Shown here: positions 33,387 through 42,499 of the stretch, piece by piece
How the letters are laid out: each line of letters begins with the position of its first letter
Position numbering within the stretch: position 1 is the stretch's first letter
Assembly (NCBI GenBank): GCA_963665045.2
Contig: CAXXJQ010000005.1
Location: forward strand, 111,647 to 175,646
DNA length: 64,000 nucleotides
Direction of reading: 5' to 3'
Source of the DNA: JAFGRU01 sp016934985
GTDB lineage: Bacteria; Desulfobacterota; Desulfuromonadia; Desulfuromonadales; JAAYDE01
Notes under the pieces: model-generated
What the model was told of the DNA's origin: nothing
The model's database searches: none
What the model saw: only the letters and a program-made list of their open reading frames with translations
Translations under genes and position numbers: made by a program

Positions 33387-34424
33387 ATGAAATTCATCGA
33401 TCGCGCCAAAATATTTGTCAAGGCCGGAGAAGGGGGCCGCGGTTGCGCCTCCTTCCGCCGGGAAAAATACGTCCCCAAAGGAGGGCCTGACGGTGGCGAC
33501 GGCGGTGACGGCGGCAACGTCTATTTCCAGGTCGACCAAGGTCTTTCGACCCTCCTCGGGTTTCGCAAAAAAGTCCATTTCAAAGCCGGCAAAGGCAGCC
33601 ACGGCAAAGGCAAGAACATGCATGGCAAAAAGGGCGGGTCCCTGGTCATAGAGGTCCCCCCCGGCACCATGCTCTACGAGGCCGATACCGAAAGACTGGT
33701 GGCGGATCTGACCGATGCCGAAGAAAAAATGCTTCTTTTCAAAGGAGGACGCGGGGGGCGCGGCAATGCCTCCCTCTCCTACCGGGGCAAAAACGGACGC
33801 CTGGTCGATTATGCCGAAGATGGCCAGCCCGGCGAAGAAGGCTGGTTGCTCCTGGAACTCAAACTTTTGGCTGACGTGGGGCTGGTCGGTCTTCCCAACG
33901 CCGGCAAGTCAACTTTTATCTCGGCGGTTTCCGAAGCCCGCCCGAAAATTGCCAATTACCCTTTTACCACCCTGAGCCCGCAGCTGGGCGTGGTGCGCTA
34001 CGACGATTATAAAAGCTTCGTTCTTGCTGACATTCCCGGTCTCATCAAAGGGGCCAGCCAGGGGCAGGGGCTCGGCTTCCACTTTTTGCGTCAGGTAGAA
34101 AGGACCTCCATCCTCCTTCATCTCATCGACCTGTCGGTTCCGGAAAACGAGGACCCCATCACCAATTACGAAACCATCAATCGCGAACTGGAACAATACG
34201 GCCAAAACCTCCTCGACAAACCCCAATTTATCGTCTTCACCAAGATGGATCTTCCCGATGCGCAGGAAAGAATCACTGCGGTTCTGCCTTATTTCGAATC
34301 CAAAGGGTTGCGCATTTTTCAGGTTTCAGCCGTCACCGGCCAGGGGATGAGGAAACTGCTCCTGGAAGTGGGTTCTAAAGTCGATGAATTTAAGGCTGCC
34401 CAGGATACCGCGCCCCAACCTTGA
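33387..34424 (+). CDS. obgE: Obg GTPase
   Basis: 345 residues. A glycine-rich Obg fold (1-158) contains Lys-Gly-Gly-Pro-Asp-Gly-Gly-Asp-Gly-Gly. The G domain follows with G1 Gly-Leu-Pro-Asn-Ala-Gly-Lys-Ser-Thr, G3 Asp-Ile-Pro-Gly-Leu and G4 Thr-Lys-Met-Asp. There is no C-terminal OCT extension. It works in 50S assembly and stress control. The Asp-Ile-Pro-Gly form in place of Asp-Thr-Pro-Gly is normal for Obg. Confidence 0.97.
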   Translation: MKFIDRAKIFVKAGEGGRGCASFRREKYVPKGGPDGGDGGDGGNVYFQVDQGLSTLLGFRKKVHFKAGKGSHGKGKNMHGKKGGSLVIEVPPGTMLYEADTERLVADLTDAEEKMLLFKGGRGGRGNASLSYRGKNGRLVDYAEDGQPGEEGWLLLELKLLADVGLVGLPNAGKSTFISAVSEARPKIANYPFTTLSPQLGVVRYDDYKSFVLADIPGLIKGASQGQGLGFHFLRQVERTSILLHLIDLSVPENEDPITNYETINRELEQYGQNLLDKPQFIVFTKMDLPDAQERITAVLPYFESKGLRIFQVSAVTGQGMRKLLLEVGSKVDEFKAAQDTAPQP

Positions 34425-34540
34425 CAAGCAGCTTTTCCCAAAGCTAAGATGTGGGGCTCTCAGCTCCGTCGGAGTCTGGATCAGGGGTTGTCCGCCAAAC
34501 CTGAACCGGCCCGGGAAATTGTATCCATCAGGATAAATCG

Positions 34541-35695
34541 ATGCGCGAAAAACTTCTCACTTCCGCCAAACGGATCGTCATCAAGATCGGCAGCGGTGTC
34601 ATTTCGACAAACACCGGGCTTGATGGTCCCATAATCGACGCCATTTCCAGTGATATCTGCGCCCTGATCCGCGAAGGCTATGAGGTCACCCTGGTATCAT
34701 CCGGTGCCATTTCCGCAGGCAAACAGGATCTGTTCATTAACGGCAAACCCCCTTCCATTCCCCTCAAGCAGGCGGCTGCGGCCATCGGCCAAAGCCGGCT
34801 CATGCGTTACTACAAAAAGGCATTCCGCAACGAGGGGTTCAAGGTCGGGCAGGTACTGCTGACACGCGAGGATCTGGCTGATCGCAAACGCTACCTGAAC
34901 GCCCGCAACACGGTCAAGACCCTTCTCGAATACCGGGTAACCCCTATTATCAATGAAAATGACACGGTTGCCGTAGAGGAGATCAAATTCGGCGACAACG
35001 ACAATCTCTCCGCCATGGTCTCGGCCCTGGTCGAAGCCCAGCTTCTCATCATCCTTTCGGATGTGGACGGTCTTTACAGCCGTGATCCCAACAAACATGC
35101 CGACGCCGAAAGGCTCAATGTGGTGGAAAAGATCACTGCGAAAATCGAGGCCATGGCTGGGGACTCCAGCACCACCCTCGGCACCGGTGGCATGATTACC
35201 AAACTCCAAGCCGCCAAAAGGGCCGCCCTGTCCGGTGCCGCAACGATTATCGTCAACGGCCGCACCCCCGCTATTCTGCGCCAGGTCATGAATGGCGAGT
35301 GCGTCGGCACCCTGTTTCTTCCAGCCTCCCAAAAAATGGCCGCAAAAAAACATTGGATCGCTTTTACCAAAAAAACCAGCGGCAAGCTCTTTCTTGATGA
35401 CGGTGCGGTCAATGCCATCCGCCACCAGGGCAAGAGCCTTCTTCCTTCGGGGGTCCGGCAGGTGGAAGGGAAATTCGGGAGAGGGGACATGGTCAGCCTG
35501 TGTGACCTGCAGGGCAAAGAGATCGCCCGCGGCGTTACGGAATACGCGCAAGGAGAAATCCTCCAGATCATGGGCCAGAAAAGTTCCCGCATCCGTGAGA
35601 TCCTGGGCTATAAATACCATGAAGAAATCATTCACCGCGACAACCTGGTGATCAAAAGCTCAACCCCAAATCAGGATGGAGAGTCAAATGTGTAA
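34541..35695 (+). CDS. proB: glutamate 5-kinase
   Basis: 384 residues. The amino acid kinase domain (about 8-260) has Val-Ile-Lys-Ile-Gly-Ser-Gly and Ile-Asn-Glu-Asn-Asp-Thr-Val. A C-terminal PUA domain (about 285-365, Gly-Ala-Val-Asn-Ala-Ile) completes the long form. It phosphorylates glutamate in the first step of proline synthesis. It is translationally coupled to proA, whose ATG overlaps its last codons. Confidence 0.97.
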   Translation: MREKLLTSAKRIVIKIGSGVISTNTGLDGPIIDAISSDICALIREGYEVTLVSSGAISAGKQDLFINGKPPSIPLKQAAAAIGQSRLMRYYKKAFRNEGFKVGQVLLTREDLADRKRYLNARNTVKTLLEYRVTPIINENDTVAVEEIKFGDNDNLSAMVSALVEAQLLIILSDVDGLYSRDPNKHADAERLNVVEKITAKIEAMAGDSSTTLGTGGMITKLQAAKRAALSGAATIIVNGRTPAILRQVMNGECVGTLFLPASQKMAAKKHWIAFTKKTSGKLFLDDGAVNAIRHQGKSLLPSGVRQVEGKFGRGDMVSLCDLQGKEIARGVTEYAQGEILQIMGQKSSRIREILGYKYHEEIIHRDNLVIKSSTPNQDGESNV

Positions 35696-36941
35696 TTCCG
35701 AAATTCGCCAACTCGCCCTCGAAGCCAAAAAGGCGGCCAGGGTCATGGCCAATGTTCCCCAGGATATTAAAAACAACCTCCTGAATCGCATGGCGGAAGC
35801 CCTTGAAGCCGGCATGGCTGAACTGCTCCCCGCCAATGAAAAGGATATCATTGCCGGCCGCGAAAAAGGCCTGTCCTCTGCTATGCTTGATCGCCTGGTA
35901 CTGAGTGAAAAACGCGTTGCCGACATGGCCTCGTGCCTGCGGGAGGTTGCCACCCTGCCCGACCCGGTTGGAGAGATAACCGGCTTCAAAATCCGCCCTA
36001 ACGGCATCCGGGTTGGAAGAATGCGCATCCCCCTGGGGGTCATCGGCATAATTTACGAATCCCGTCCCAACGTCACCTCAGACGCCGCCGCCCTGTGCCT
36101 CAAAAGCGGCAACGCCGTAATACTCCGGGGTGGTTCCGAGGCCATTCACTCCAATACTGCCATCGGCACCCTGCTGAAAAAGGAGTTGCAGGCAGCGGGA
36201 CTTCCCTCGGAAGCCTTGCAGGTGGTACCGACAACCGACCGTGAGGCGATTTCCGAACTCCTCAAATTGGAAGACTGCATCGACCTTATCATTCCACGCG
36301 GCGGCGAAGGACTGATCCGCTATGTCACCCAAAACTCCACCATCCCCGTCATCAAGCATTACAAAGGGGTCTGCCATACCTACGTCGATGCCGGGGCCGA
36401 CTTTGCCATGGCCGAAGATATCTGCATCAACGCCAAGGTCCAGCGACCGGGGGTCTGCAACGCCATGGAAACGTTGCTCGTTCATCAGGACACGGCAGCA
36501 GCGTTCCTGCCCCGCATGGCAGCCGCTTTTGCCCAGCACAACGTTGAACTTCGCGGCTGCGAGCAAACCCGGCGCGTCCTGCCCCAGATCAAAGCCGCGA
36601 CCGAAGAGGACTGGGGAGCGGAATATCTTGATCTGATCCTGGCCGTGAAAGTCGTCGCCAACATGGACGAAGCCATTAAGCACATCCAAACCTACGGTTC
36701 CGATCACACCGAAGTAATCGTCACCCGCGATTACTTCAACGCCCAGAGATTTCTCCGCGAGGTCAATTCCAGCGTAGTTATGGTCAACGCCTCCTCGCGT
36801 TTTTCCGATGGCAACCAGATGGGTCTCGGCGCCGAAATCGGAATTTCGACCACAAAGCTTCACTCTTTCGGCCCCATGGGGCTGGAAGACCTGACCACGC
36901 GCAAGTTCGTCATTCTCGGGGAGGGACAGATCCGCACCTGA
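35688..36941 (+). CDS. proA: glutamate-5-semialdehyde dehydrogenase (gamma-glutamyl phosphate reductase)
   Basis: 417 residues from ATG 35688, which overlaps the proB stop and is preceded by GGAGAG. An in-frame ATG 12 bp upstream lacks that spacing. The aldehyde dehydrogenase fold contains the catalytic Cys in Arg-Pro-Gly-Val-Cys-Asn-Ala near residue 250. The family N-terminal helix and Ile-Tyr-Glu-Ser-Arg-Pro-Asn-Val-Thr are also present. It reduces gamma-glutamyl phosphate to the semialdehyde. Confidence 0.97.
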   Translation: MCNSEIRQLALEAKKAARVMANVPQDIKNNLLNRMAEALEAGMAELLPANEKDIIAGREKGLSSAMLDRLVLSEKRVADMASCLREVATLPDPVGEITGFKIRPNGIRVGRMRIPLGVIGIIYESRPNVTSDAAALCLKSGNAVILRGGSEAIHSNTAIGTLLKKELQAAGLPSEALQVVPTTDREAISELLKLEDCIDLIIPRGGEGLIRYVTQNSTIPVIKHYKGVCHTYVDAGADFAMAEDICINAKVQRPGVCNAMETLLVHQDTAAAFLPRMAAAFAQHNVELRGCEQTRRVLPQIKAATEEDWGAEYLDLILAVKVVANMDEAIKHIQTYGSDHTEVIVTRDYFNAQRFLREVNSSVVMVNASSRFSDGNQMGLGAEIGISTTKLHSFGPMGLEDLTTRKFVILGEGQIRT

Positions 36942-36956
36942 TTTTTTGAGCCACTT

Positions 36957-37607
36957 ATGAAAATCGGCATTCTGGGAGGGACATTCAATCCGATCCACCT
37001 GGCTCATCTGCGTATTGCCGAGGAAGCCAGGGAGGTCTGCGGCCTGGACCGGGTTCTATTCATCCCCACGTCCACTCCGCCCCACAAGGCGACGGCCGGC
37101 GATGTCCCTTTTCGGGACCGCCACGCCATGGCTCTGCTGGCAACGGAAAATAATCCCTCTTTTGCGGTAACCGATCTTGAAAACCGCCGGCCGGGGAAAA
37201 GTTACTCCATCGACAGCCTCAACATCCTCCAGGGGGAAAATCCGCAGGCCTGTTTTTACTTTATTCTCGGCATGGATTCCTTTCTCGACATTCATACCTG
37301 GAAGGATTTTCGGGGGCTTTTCCGGCTCGCCAATTTCGTGACGGTCGCGCGACCAGGTTTTTCTCCCCCAACCTCTCCAAGGGAACTTCTGCCAGTTGCG
37401 GTCAGAGAGGAGTTCTGCTATGATACGGAGTCCGCAACCATGGTTCACAAATCGGGTAACCGGTTAATTTTTTTACAGGAAACCCGCCTGGACATTTCTT
37501 CCACCAGAATTCGTCAACTGGTAGCGGAAAAACGCTCTATCAAATATCTCGTAACCCCGGCCGTAGAGGATTACATCCTCAAACACGGCCTTTACCTGAA
37601 CGGTTAA
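36957..37607 (+). CDS. nadD: nicotinate-nucleotide adenylyltransferase
   Basis: 216 residues. The nucleotidyltransferase motif is Gly-Gly-Thr-Phe-Asn-Pro-Ile-His-Leu-Ala-His (residues 7-17). Ser-Ser-Thr-Arg-Ile-Arg near residue 182 is the ATP-binding ISSTxxR motif. It adenylates nicotinate mononucleotide in NAD synthesis. It follows proA by 15 bp and precedes rsfS by 11 bp. Confidence 0.95.
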   Translation: MKIGILGGTFNPIHLAHLRIAEEAREVCGLDRVLFIPTSTPPHKATAGDVPFRDRHAMALLATENNPSFAVTDLENRRPGKSYSIDSLNILQGENPQACFYFILGMDSFLDIHTWKDFRGLFRLANFVTVARPGFSPPTSPRELLPVAVREEFCYDTESATMVHKSGNRLIFLQETRLDISSTRIRQLVAEKRSIKYLVTPAVEDYILKHGLYLNG

Positions 37608-37618
37608 AGGAATTCGTT

Positions 37619-37996
37619 TTGGAGGCCAAACAAAAAGCTTTTCTTTGTGCCCATTACGCTCTGGATAAAAAAGCTTTTAACTTAACCATCCTCGATATCA
37701 GGGAGCTCTCCAGCCTGGCCGATTTTCTGGTTATCGCCTCGGGAAATTCCGATCGTCAGGTGCAAGCCATTGCCGAAGCGGTACGCCTCGGCTGTAAAAA
37801 TAATGAGCGCATTTCCCCTCTCGGCGTGGAAGGAGTGAAGGAAGGGCGCTGGGCACTTCTTGATTACGGCGATGTCATGGTGCATCTGTTCCAGCCCACA
37901 CTGCGGGAGTTTTACGATCTGGAAAGCATGTGGAGCGAAGCACCACGGGTCGAGCTTCCCGAAGAATTTTCTGAACGGAAAATTCGGCTCAAGTGA
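37619..37996 (+). CDS. rsfS: ribosome silencing factor RsfS
   Basis: 125 residues, TTG start preceded by AAAGGA. The signature Ala-Asp-Phe-Leu-Val-Ile-Ala-Ser-Gly-Asn-Ser-Asp-Arg-Gln is near residue 35 and Leu-Asp-Tyr-Gly-Asp-Val-Met-Val-His near 82, both typical of RsfS/Iojap. It binds L14 and blocks subunit joining during starvation. Its stop overlaps the rlmH start by four bases. Confidence 0.94.
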   Translation: MEAKQKAFLCAHYALDKKAFNLTILDIRELSSLADFLVIASGNSDRQVQAIAEAVRLGCKNNERISPLGVEGVKEGRWALLDYGDVMVHLFQPTLREFYDLESMWSEAPRVELPEEFSERKIRLK

Positions 37997-38469
37997 AACT
38001 GCGTCTGATCTGCGTCGGGAAACTGTCGGCACCTTTCCTCAAAACGGGAGTGGATGAATATCTGACCAGAGTCCGGCGCTACATCCCGGTGGACATTGTC
38101 GAAATCAAGGAGGGGGGCGGTTCTTCGGATAAAAAAGCATCGACGCAGATGATCGAGCGGGAAGGTGAAAGCCTTCTGCGCAAGGTGTCTTCCGATGCTT
38201 TTGCCGTGGTGCTGGACGAACGCGGGAAGGGGATGAGCTCACGCAAGCTGGCCATGTTTTTTGACCAGCACATGCTTGGAGGTACGGGGGAACTGGTATT
38301 TATTATCGGTGGGGCTTATGGCCTTAGTGACAAGGTCAGAAGCCGCGCCAATCTGCTCCTCTCTCTTTCCGACATGACGCTTCCTCATCAGATTGTTCGC
38401 CTGTTCCTTCTGGAGCAGATTTATCGGGCCTTTACAATTGTCCGGAATGAGCCCTATCACAATGAATAA
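37993..38469 (+). CDS. rlmH: 23S rRNA (pseudouridine1915-N3)-methyltransferase
   Basis: 158 residues, SPOUT fold. The knot motif is Phe-Ile-Ile-Gly-Gly-Ala-Tyr-Gly-Leu near residue 105. The C-terminus is Glu-Gln-Ile-Tyr-Arg-Ala-Phe...Glu-Pro-Tyr-His. It methylates the pseudouridine made by RluD in helix 69, and rluD is also in this window. It is the last gene of the rsfS-rlmH unit. Confidence 0.95.
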   Translation: MKLRLICVGKLSAPFLKTGVDEYLTRVRRYIPVDIVEIKEGGGSSDKKASTQMIEREGESLLRKVSSDAFAVVLDERGKGMSSRKLAMFFDQHMLGGTGELVFIIGGAYGLSDKVRSRANLLLSLSDMTLPHQIVRLFLLEQIYRAFTIVRNEPYHNE

Positions 38470-38601
38470 ACTTGACCTCCATAAGAAATCTGGCCAGAAA
38501 TTAATACTAATTCACTTTCGGGGGTTTAAAAAAATTCTCATTCCACTATATTTAATATGTTTTCCCCTTGTTTCACTTTGAAATTTTCACATATGTTTTC
38601 C

Positions 38602-38645
38602 GGTAAATTTTCCCCGACGGGAAGGGACTTGTTCGGGAATTTACC
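38602..38645 (+). promoter_or_regulatory. leader hairpin before the lapA-lapB fusion gene
   Basis: GGTAAATT (38602-38609) and AATTTACC (38638-38645) pair, with CCCCG/CGGG extending the stem. The 3' arm ends two bases before the GGAGGAGG ribosome binding site of the next gene, so the structure could affect translation. Confidence 0.35.
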
Positions 38646-38657
38646 CAGGAGGAGGCC

Positions 38658-40046
38658 ATGACTCTGACCGTTATGTTGATTCTGATTATTGCCCTGCTGA
38701 CGTTCTACATCTTTTTCTCCACGCTCAATCCTCAGGAAGTGACTATCCTTTATTTCTGGGATCACTCGATGACCACCACCGTGGCCATATTGGTGGTCGG
38801 TTGTATCCTTCTGGGCCTGGTCCTGGGTCTGGTGGTTCATTTTTACTCTCTTCTCACCCACCAATATTCCCAGATTAAACTGAACCGGCGCCAAAAACGT
38901 GACCAGGAGACCAACAAGCTTTATCGCGAAGGGATCAATCGCCTGCTTTCGGGTGAAAAGGACGAAGCCCTCAAACTTTTCAACAAAGGCCTGAGCCGCG
39001 ATCCCTCACGCATCGACATTGCCCTTGCCCTGGCGGATGTCCACAGCAAAAAAGGGGATACCCGGCAGGCGGTGGAGGTTCTTCAGAAAGCCAAGGACAA
39101 GCAGCCAAAATGCCTGGAACTCTTGTTCGGTCTGGCGGCTGCCCACGAAGAGCTCGATCAGTTTGATAATGCCCGCAGTATTTACGAAGAGATCCTGAAA
39201 ATTGAAAGCGGGAACCGTGTTGCCCTGGAAAAATTCCGCGATCTCCATATGAAGCAGAGCCTTTGGGGAGACGCTTTAGAACTCCAGAAGAGAATTCTGA
39301 AAGTGGTTCAGGGGGGGGCTCAGTTCGAAGAGGAAAAACTCAAACAAACCTGCCTCCGTTACGAACAGGCCATGCAAAAGCTGGAAGAAAAAGGCTTCAA
39401 AAATGGCCATGCCGAACGCAAAGAGTTTCGTGAGCTTATCAAACAAGCTCCTGACTTTATACCTGCCCGCGTTGCTCTCGGCGACTCTTACCGGGCCGAA
39501 GACCGAACCAAGGATGCCGCCCAGGCCTGGCAGGACGGCTACCAAGCCACGGGCAAGAGCATCTTCCTGGCACGCCTTGAAGATCTCTACATGGAAAAAG
39601 AAGACCCCGCTACCCTCCTCTCCTTCTTCCGCAAGGCTTTAATTGAAAGGAACAGTGACCTTCTTCTTCACTTTTTCTTCGGCAAACTCTGCCTGCGCCT
39701 GGAGATGGTTGATGAGGCGCTTGAACAGCTCTCTTTCGTTGAAAACGCCGGCCTTGAGCTGCCTCAGCTTCATCTCCTGCTGGCTGAGGCTTACCGCCGC
39801 AGGAACCGTATTGATGAGTCCAACAAGGAGTTTCAGAAAGCCATGGCTCTCAAACAGGATCAGGGCATGGGCTACCTGTGCGCCAAATGCGGCACCTACT
39901 CCCCTTCATGGCAGAGCCGCTGTCCGGAATGCAAGAATTGGGGCAGTTACAGGCTTGCTGATTACGCCGTTTTCCAAAACGTAAAACCACCCGAAACGCC
40001 CGCGCAGATGGGGTACAGCGGGGAAACCCCCGAGCCGGCTCAATGA
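38658..40046 (+). CDS. LapA-LapB fusion: LPS-assembly TPR protein with zinc ribbon
   Basis: 462 residues. Two N-terminal membrane helices (3-22 and 41-65) flank Asn-Pro-Gln-Glu-Val-Thr-Ile-Leu-Tyr-Phe-Trp, the LapA (DUF1049) pattern. They are followed by a basic linker and about eight TPR units (95-420), as in LapB/YciM. The protein ends in a rubredoxin-like zinc ribbon (Cys-Ala-Lys-Cys...Cys-Pro-Glu-Cys, about 427-445), the LapB hallmark. In E. coli LapA and LapB are adjacent separate genes; LapB guides FtsH degradation of LpxC. Here both are one polypeptide. It overlaps gpmI by four bases. Confidence 0.88.
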   Translation: MTLTVMLILIIALLTFYIFFSTLNPQEVTILYFWDHSMTTTVAILVVGCILLGLVLGLVVHFYSLLTHQYSQIKLNRRQKRDQETNKLYREGINRLLSGEKDEALKLFNKGLSRDPSRIDIALALADVHSKKGDTRQAVEVLQKAKDKQPKCLELLFGLAAAHEELDQFDNARSIYEEILKIESGNRVALEKFRDLHMKQSLWGDALELQKRILKVVQGGAQFEEEKLKQTCLRYEQAMQKLEEKGFKNGHAERKEFRELIKQAPDFIPARVALGDSYRAEDRTKDAAQAWQDGYQATGKSIFLARLEDLYMEKEDPATLLSFFRKALIERNSDLLLHFFFGKLCLRLEMVDEALEQLSFVENAGLELPQLHLLLAEAYRRRNRIDESNKEFQKAMALKQDQGMGYLCAKCGTYSPSWQSRCPECKNWGSYRLADYAVFQNVKPPETPAQMGYSGETPEPAQ

Positions 40047-41590
40047 TCGGGGAAAAACACGTTCCAACAGTCCTTCTAATTCTTGACGGTTGGGGCATTG
40101 CCGAGGCGGGGGAGTTCAATGCCTTTTCCCGAGGTAATACTCCCCACATTGATGCCTTAATCGAAAACTGGCCGCATACGGCCCTTAAAGCGTCGGGACT
40201 GGCCGTCGGCCTTCCGGAGGGGCAGATGGGCAACTCAGAGGTCGGACACCTCAACATGGGAGCCGGCCGGGTCGTCTATCAGGATTTCACCCGCATCAAC
40301 AAAGCCATTGAAAACGGAGAGATCGCATCCAACGCTACATTTCTCGACCTGTTTTCTGCCGTTCGCAGCAAAGCCGGCAAGCTCCACTTCATGGGCCTTC
40401 TCTCCGACGGCGGCGTTCATTCCCATATTGAGCATCTTTTCGCTCTCCTGCGCCTGGCAAAAGAGAAAGGACTTGAAGACATCTGCATTCACGCCTTCAT
40501 GGACGGCCGTGACACACCGCCCAGCAGCGGAGAAGGCTATCTGAAACAGCTCGAAAATTTCCTTGAGGAACTCGGCTGCGGCCGGGTTGCTTCCGTCACG
40601 GGCCGTTTTTACGCCATGGACCGGGACCAGCGCTGGGAACGGGTGGAAAAGGCCTTCCGCGCTTTGACCCTGGGCGAAGGAAAAACCGTTGCCTCAAGCG
40701 TGACAGGAATTGAAAGCGCTTATCAAGCGGGCGAAACAGACGAATTCATCCAACCGCTGGTCGTTACCTCCGGCCAGGGACCTTGCGGGACGGTCAACGA
40801 TGGCGACGGCATTGTTTTCTTCAATTTCCGTGCGGATCGGGCCAGAGAAATTACCCGAGCTTTTACTGAAAACAGTTTTGACGGCTTTGAACGACCTGTG
40901 GAACCGAAGCTTGCCGGCTTTGCCTGCATGACCGAATATGACGAAGGGTTCGATCTACCCATCGCTTTCCCGCCCGAATCCCACCGCAATATTCTCGGGG
41001 AAACCCTTGCCAAAGCCGGCCTGACCCAGTTGCGAATTGCTGAAACGGAAAAATACGCCCATGTCACATTTTTTTTCAACGGCGGCGAGGAACAACCTTT
41101 TTCCGGTGAGGAGAGGGTTCTCATCCCATCGCCCAAAGATGTTGCCACCTATGACCTGAAACCCGCCATGAGCGCCCCGGAGGTCAGCTCCGAGGCTGTC
41201 CGGCGCATTCAATCCGGCGCTTACGATTTTATCGTTCTCAACTTCGCCAATTTTGACATGGTTGGTCATACCGGCATCCTCGAAGCCGCTGTGGCCGCTG
41301 TAGAAACTGTGGACAGCTGTGTTGGCCAAGTTGTAGGAGCAGCTCTGGACGCAGGCGGCAAGGTGATCCTGACCTCGGATCATGGCAACTGCGAAAAAAT
41401 GCAGGATGAAACAAAGGGTCCGCACACGGCCCATACCACCAATCCCGTTCCACTCGTTCTTATCGACCCCGAGCGCCGGATGTGCCGCCTGCGGGAAGGG
41501 AGCCTGGCAGATATTGCACCTACCGCTCTGGATATCATGGGGCTCGAAAAACCCCCGGAGATGACCGGGGAAAGCCTGATTCTTGCGTAA
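40043..41590 (+). CDS. gpmI: 2,3-bisphosphoglycerate-independent phosphoglycerate mutase
   Basis: 515 residues, full length. Metal and phosphoserine residues are in Leu-Ile-Leu-Asp-Gly-Trp-Gly and Gly-Asn-Ser-Glu-Val-Gly-His (Ser near residue 64). The C-terminal metal site is Thr-Ser-Asp-His-Gly-Asn. It interconverts 3- and 2-phosphoglycerate using Mn. It is translationally coupled to the LapA-LapB gene and followed after 12 bp by comF. Confidence 0.96.
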   Translation: MIGEKHVPTVLLILDGWGIAEAGEFNAFSRGNTPHIDALIENWPHTALKASGLAVGLPEGQMGNSEVGHLNMGAGRVVYQDFTRINKAIENGEIASNATFLDLFSAVRSKAGKLHFMGLLSDGGVHSHIEHLFALLRLAKEKGLEDICIHAFMDGRDTPPSSGEGYLKQLENFLEELGCGRVASVTGRFYAMDRDQRWERVEKAFRALTLGEGKTVASSVTGIESAYQAGETDEFIQPLVVTSGQGPCGTVNDGDGIVFFNFRADRAREITRAFTENSFDGFERPVEPKLAGFACMTEYDEGFDLPIAFPPESHRNILGETLAKAGLTQLRIAETEKYAHVTFFFNGGEEQPFSGEERVLIPSPKDVATYDLKPAMSAPEVSSEAVRRIQSGAYDFIVLNFANFDMVGHTGILEAAVAAVETVDSCVGQVVGAALDAGGKVILTSDHGNCEKMQDETKGPHTAHTTNPVPLVLIDPERRMCRLREGSLADIAPTALDIMGLEKPPEMTGESLILA

Positions 41591-41602
41591 GTTCAAAAAA
41601 AA

Positions 41603-42346
41603 TTGAAACTCTTTACTCATCTAAAAGAAGAGGTCCTCGGTTTTATCACCCTTCTATTCCCTCCTCTCTGCCCTCTGTGCCGGAACCACAACCTTGACTC
41701 TTTTCAGCCCGGTCTGTGCGACTCCTGCCTGGCCGAACTTAAACCGCTGTCATCACCTTTCTGCACCATCTGCAGCCTCCCATTTGAAGGCCCGCCGGGC
41801 AGCGATCATCTCTGCGAGTCCTGCCTGAAAAACCCGCCGCCCTTTTCCGGTGTCACGGCTTACGGCATTTATACGGGTCTGCTCAGGGAAGCCATTCACC
41901 AATTCAAATACGAAGAAGCTTTCTATCTTCACCGGCCCCTGGGCCGACTTCTGGCTGAGGCGGTGGCAAAAAGGCTTTCCCCGGAGCCTTTCGACTTTAT
42001 CGTTCCGGTACCTCTGCACTTGAACAAGCTCAGGGAACGCACTTTTAACCAATCCCTGCTGCTTGCCCGGACCCTCGCCAAAACCTTGCAACTGCCTATC
42101 GAAGCTCAGGGCCTGGAAAGAACCCGGCCGACTCTTTCGCAACAGGGCCTTAAGTCTGAGGAACGCAAGCGCAACCTGAAAGGTGCTTTTTCACTAAATA
42201 CAGAGGTCAAGAATCGCCGCATTCTCCTGGTGGATGATGTCCTCACCACCGGCACAACAGCACGTGAATGCAGCCGCATTCTTCGCAAAGGCGGGGCCCG
42301 AGAAGTGCATGTGGCGGTACTGGCCCGGGCTGCGAAATATCTGTAA
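41603..42346 (+). CDS. comF: ComF family protein
   Basis: 247 residues, TTG start. N-terminal zinc-binding Cys pairs (Cys-Pro-Leu-Cys, Cys-Asp-Ser-Cys, Cys-Thr-Ile-Cys, Cys-Glu-Ser-Cys; residues 23-75) precede a phosphoribosyltransferase domain. Its PRPP loop is Val-Asp-Asp-Val-Leu-Thr-Thr-Gly-Thr-Thr near residue 215. ComF is needed for DNA uptake in transformable bacteria. With DprA it hints at natural competence, though both are widespread in non-competent species. Confidence 0.92.
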   Translation: MKLFTHLKEEVLGFITLLFPPLCPLCRNHNLDSFQPGLCDSCLAELKPLSSPFCTICSLPFEGPPGSDHLCESCLKNPPPFSGVTAYGIYTGLLREAIHQFKYEEAFYLHRPLGRLLAEAVAKRLSPEPFDFIVPVPLHLNKLRERTFNQSLLLARTLAKTLQLPIEAQGLERTRPTLSQQGLKSEERKRNLKGAFSLNTEVKNRRILLVDDVLTTGTTARECSRILRKGGAREVHVAVLARAAKYL

Positions 42347-42499
42347 GATAATGCTAATTGTCACAGAAGCTCGTTCGGCTTTTAAGACGGGGGCGGATGT
42401 CGCCTAATTGAGACGCTTAAGCCTTAAAGGCAGTTGAAACTGCCGAGAAAATTTAGCCATACCACCAATCAACTAAAAAAGCGGCCTAAGACTGAAACC

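Noticed and set aside
34697..35635. 312-residue frame on the - strand opposite proB
   Set aside because: Antisense shadow; no start signals and no recognisable motif.
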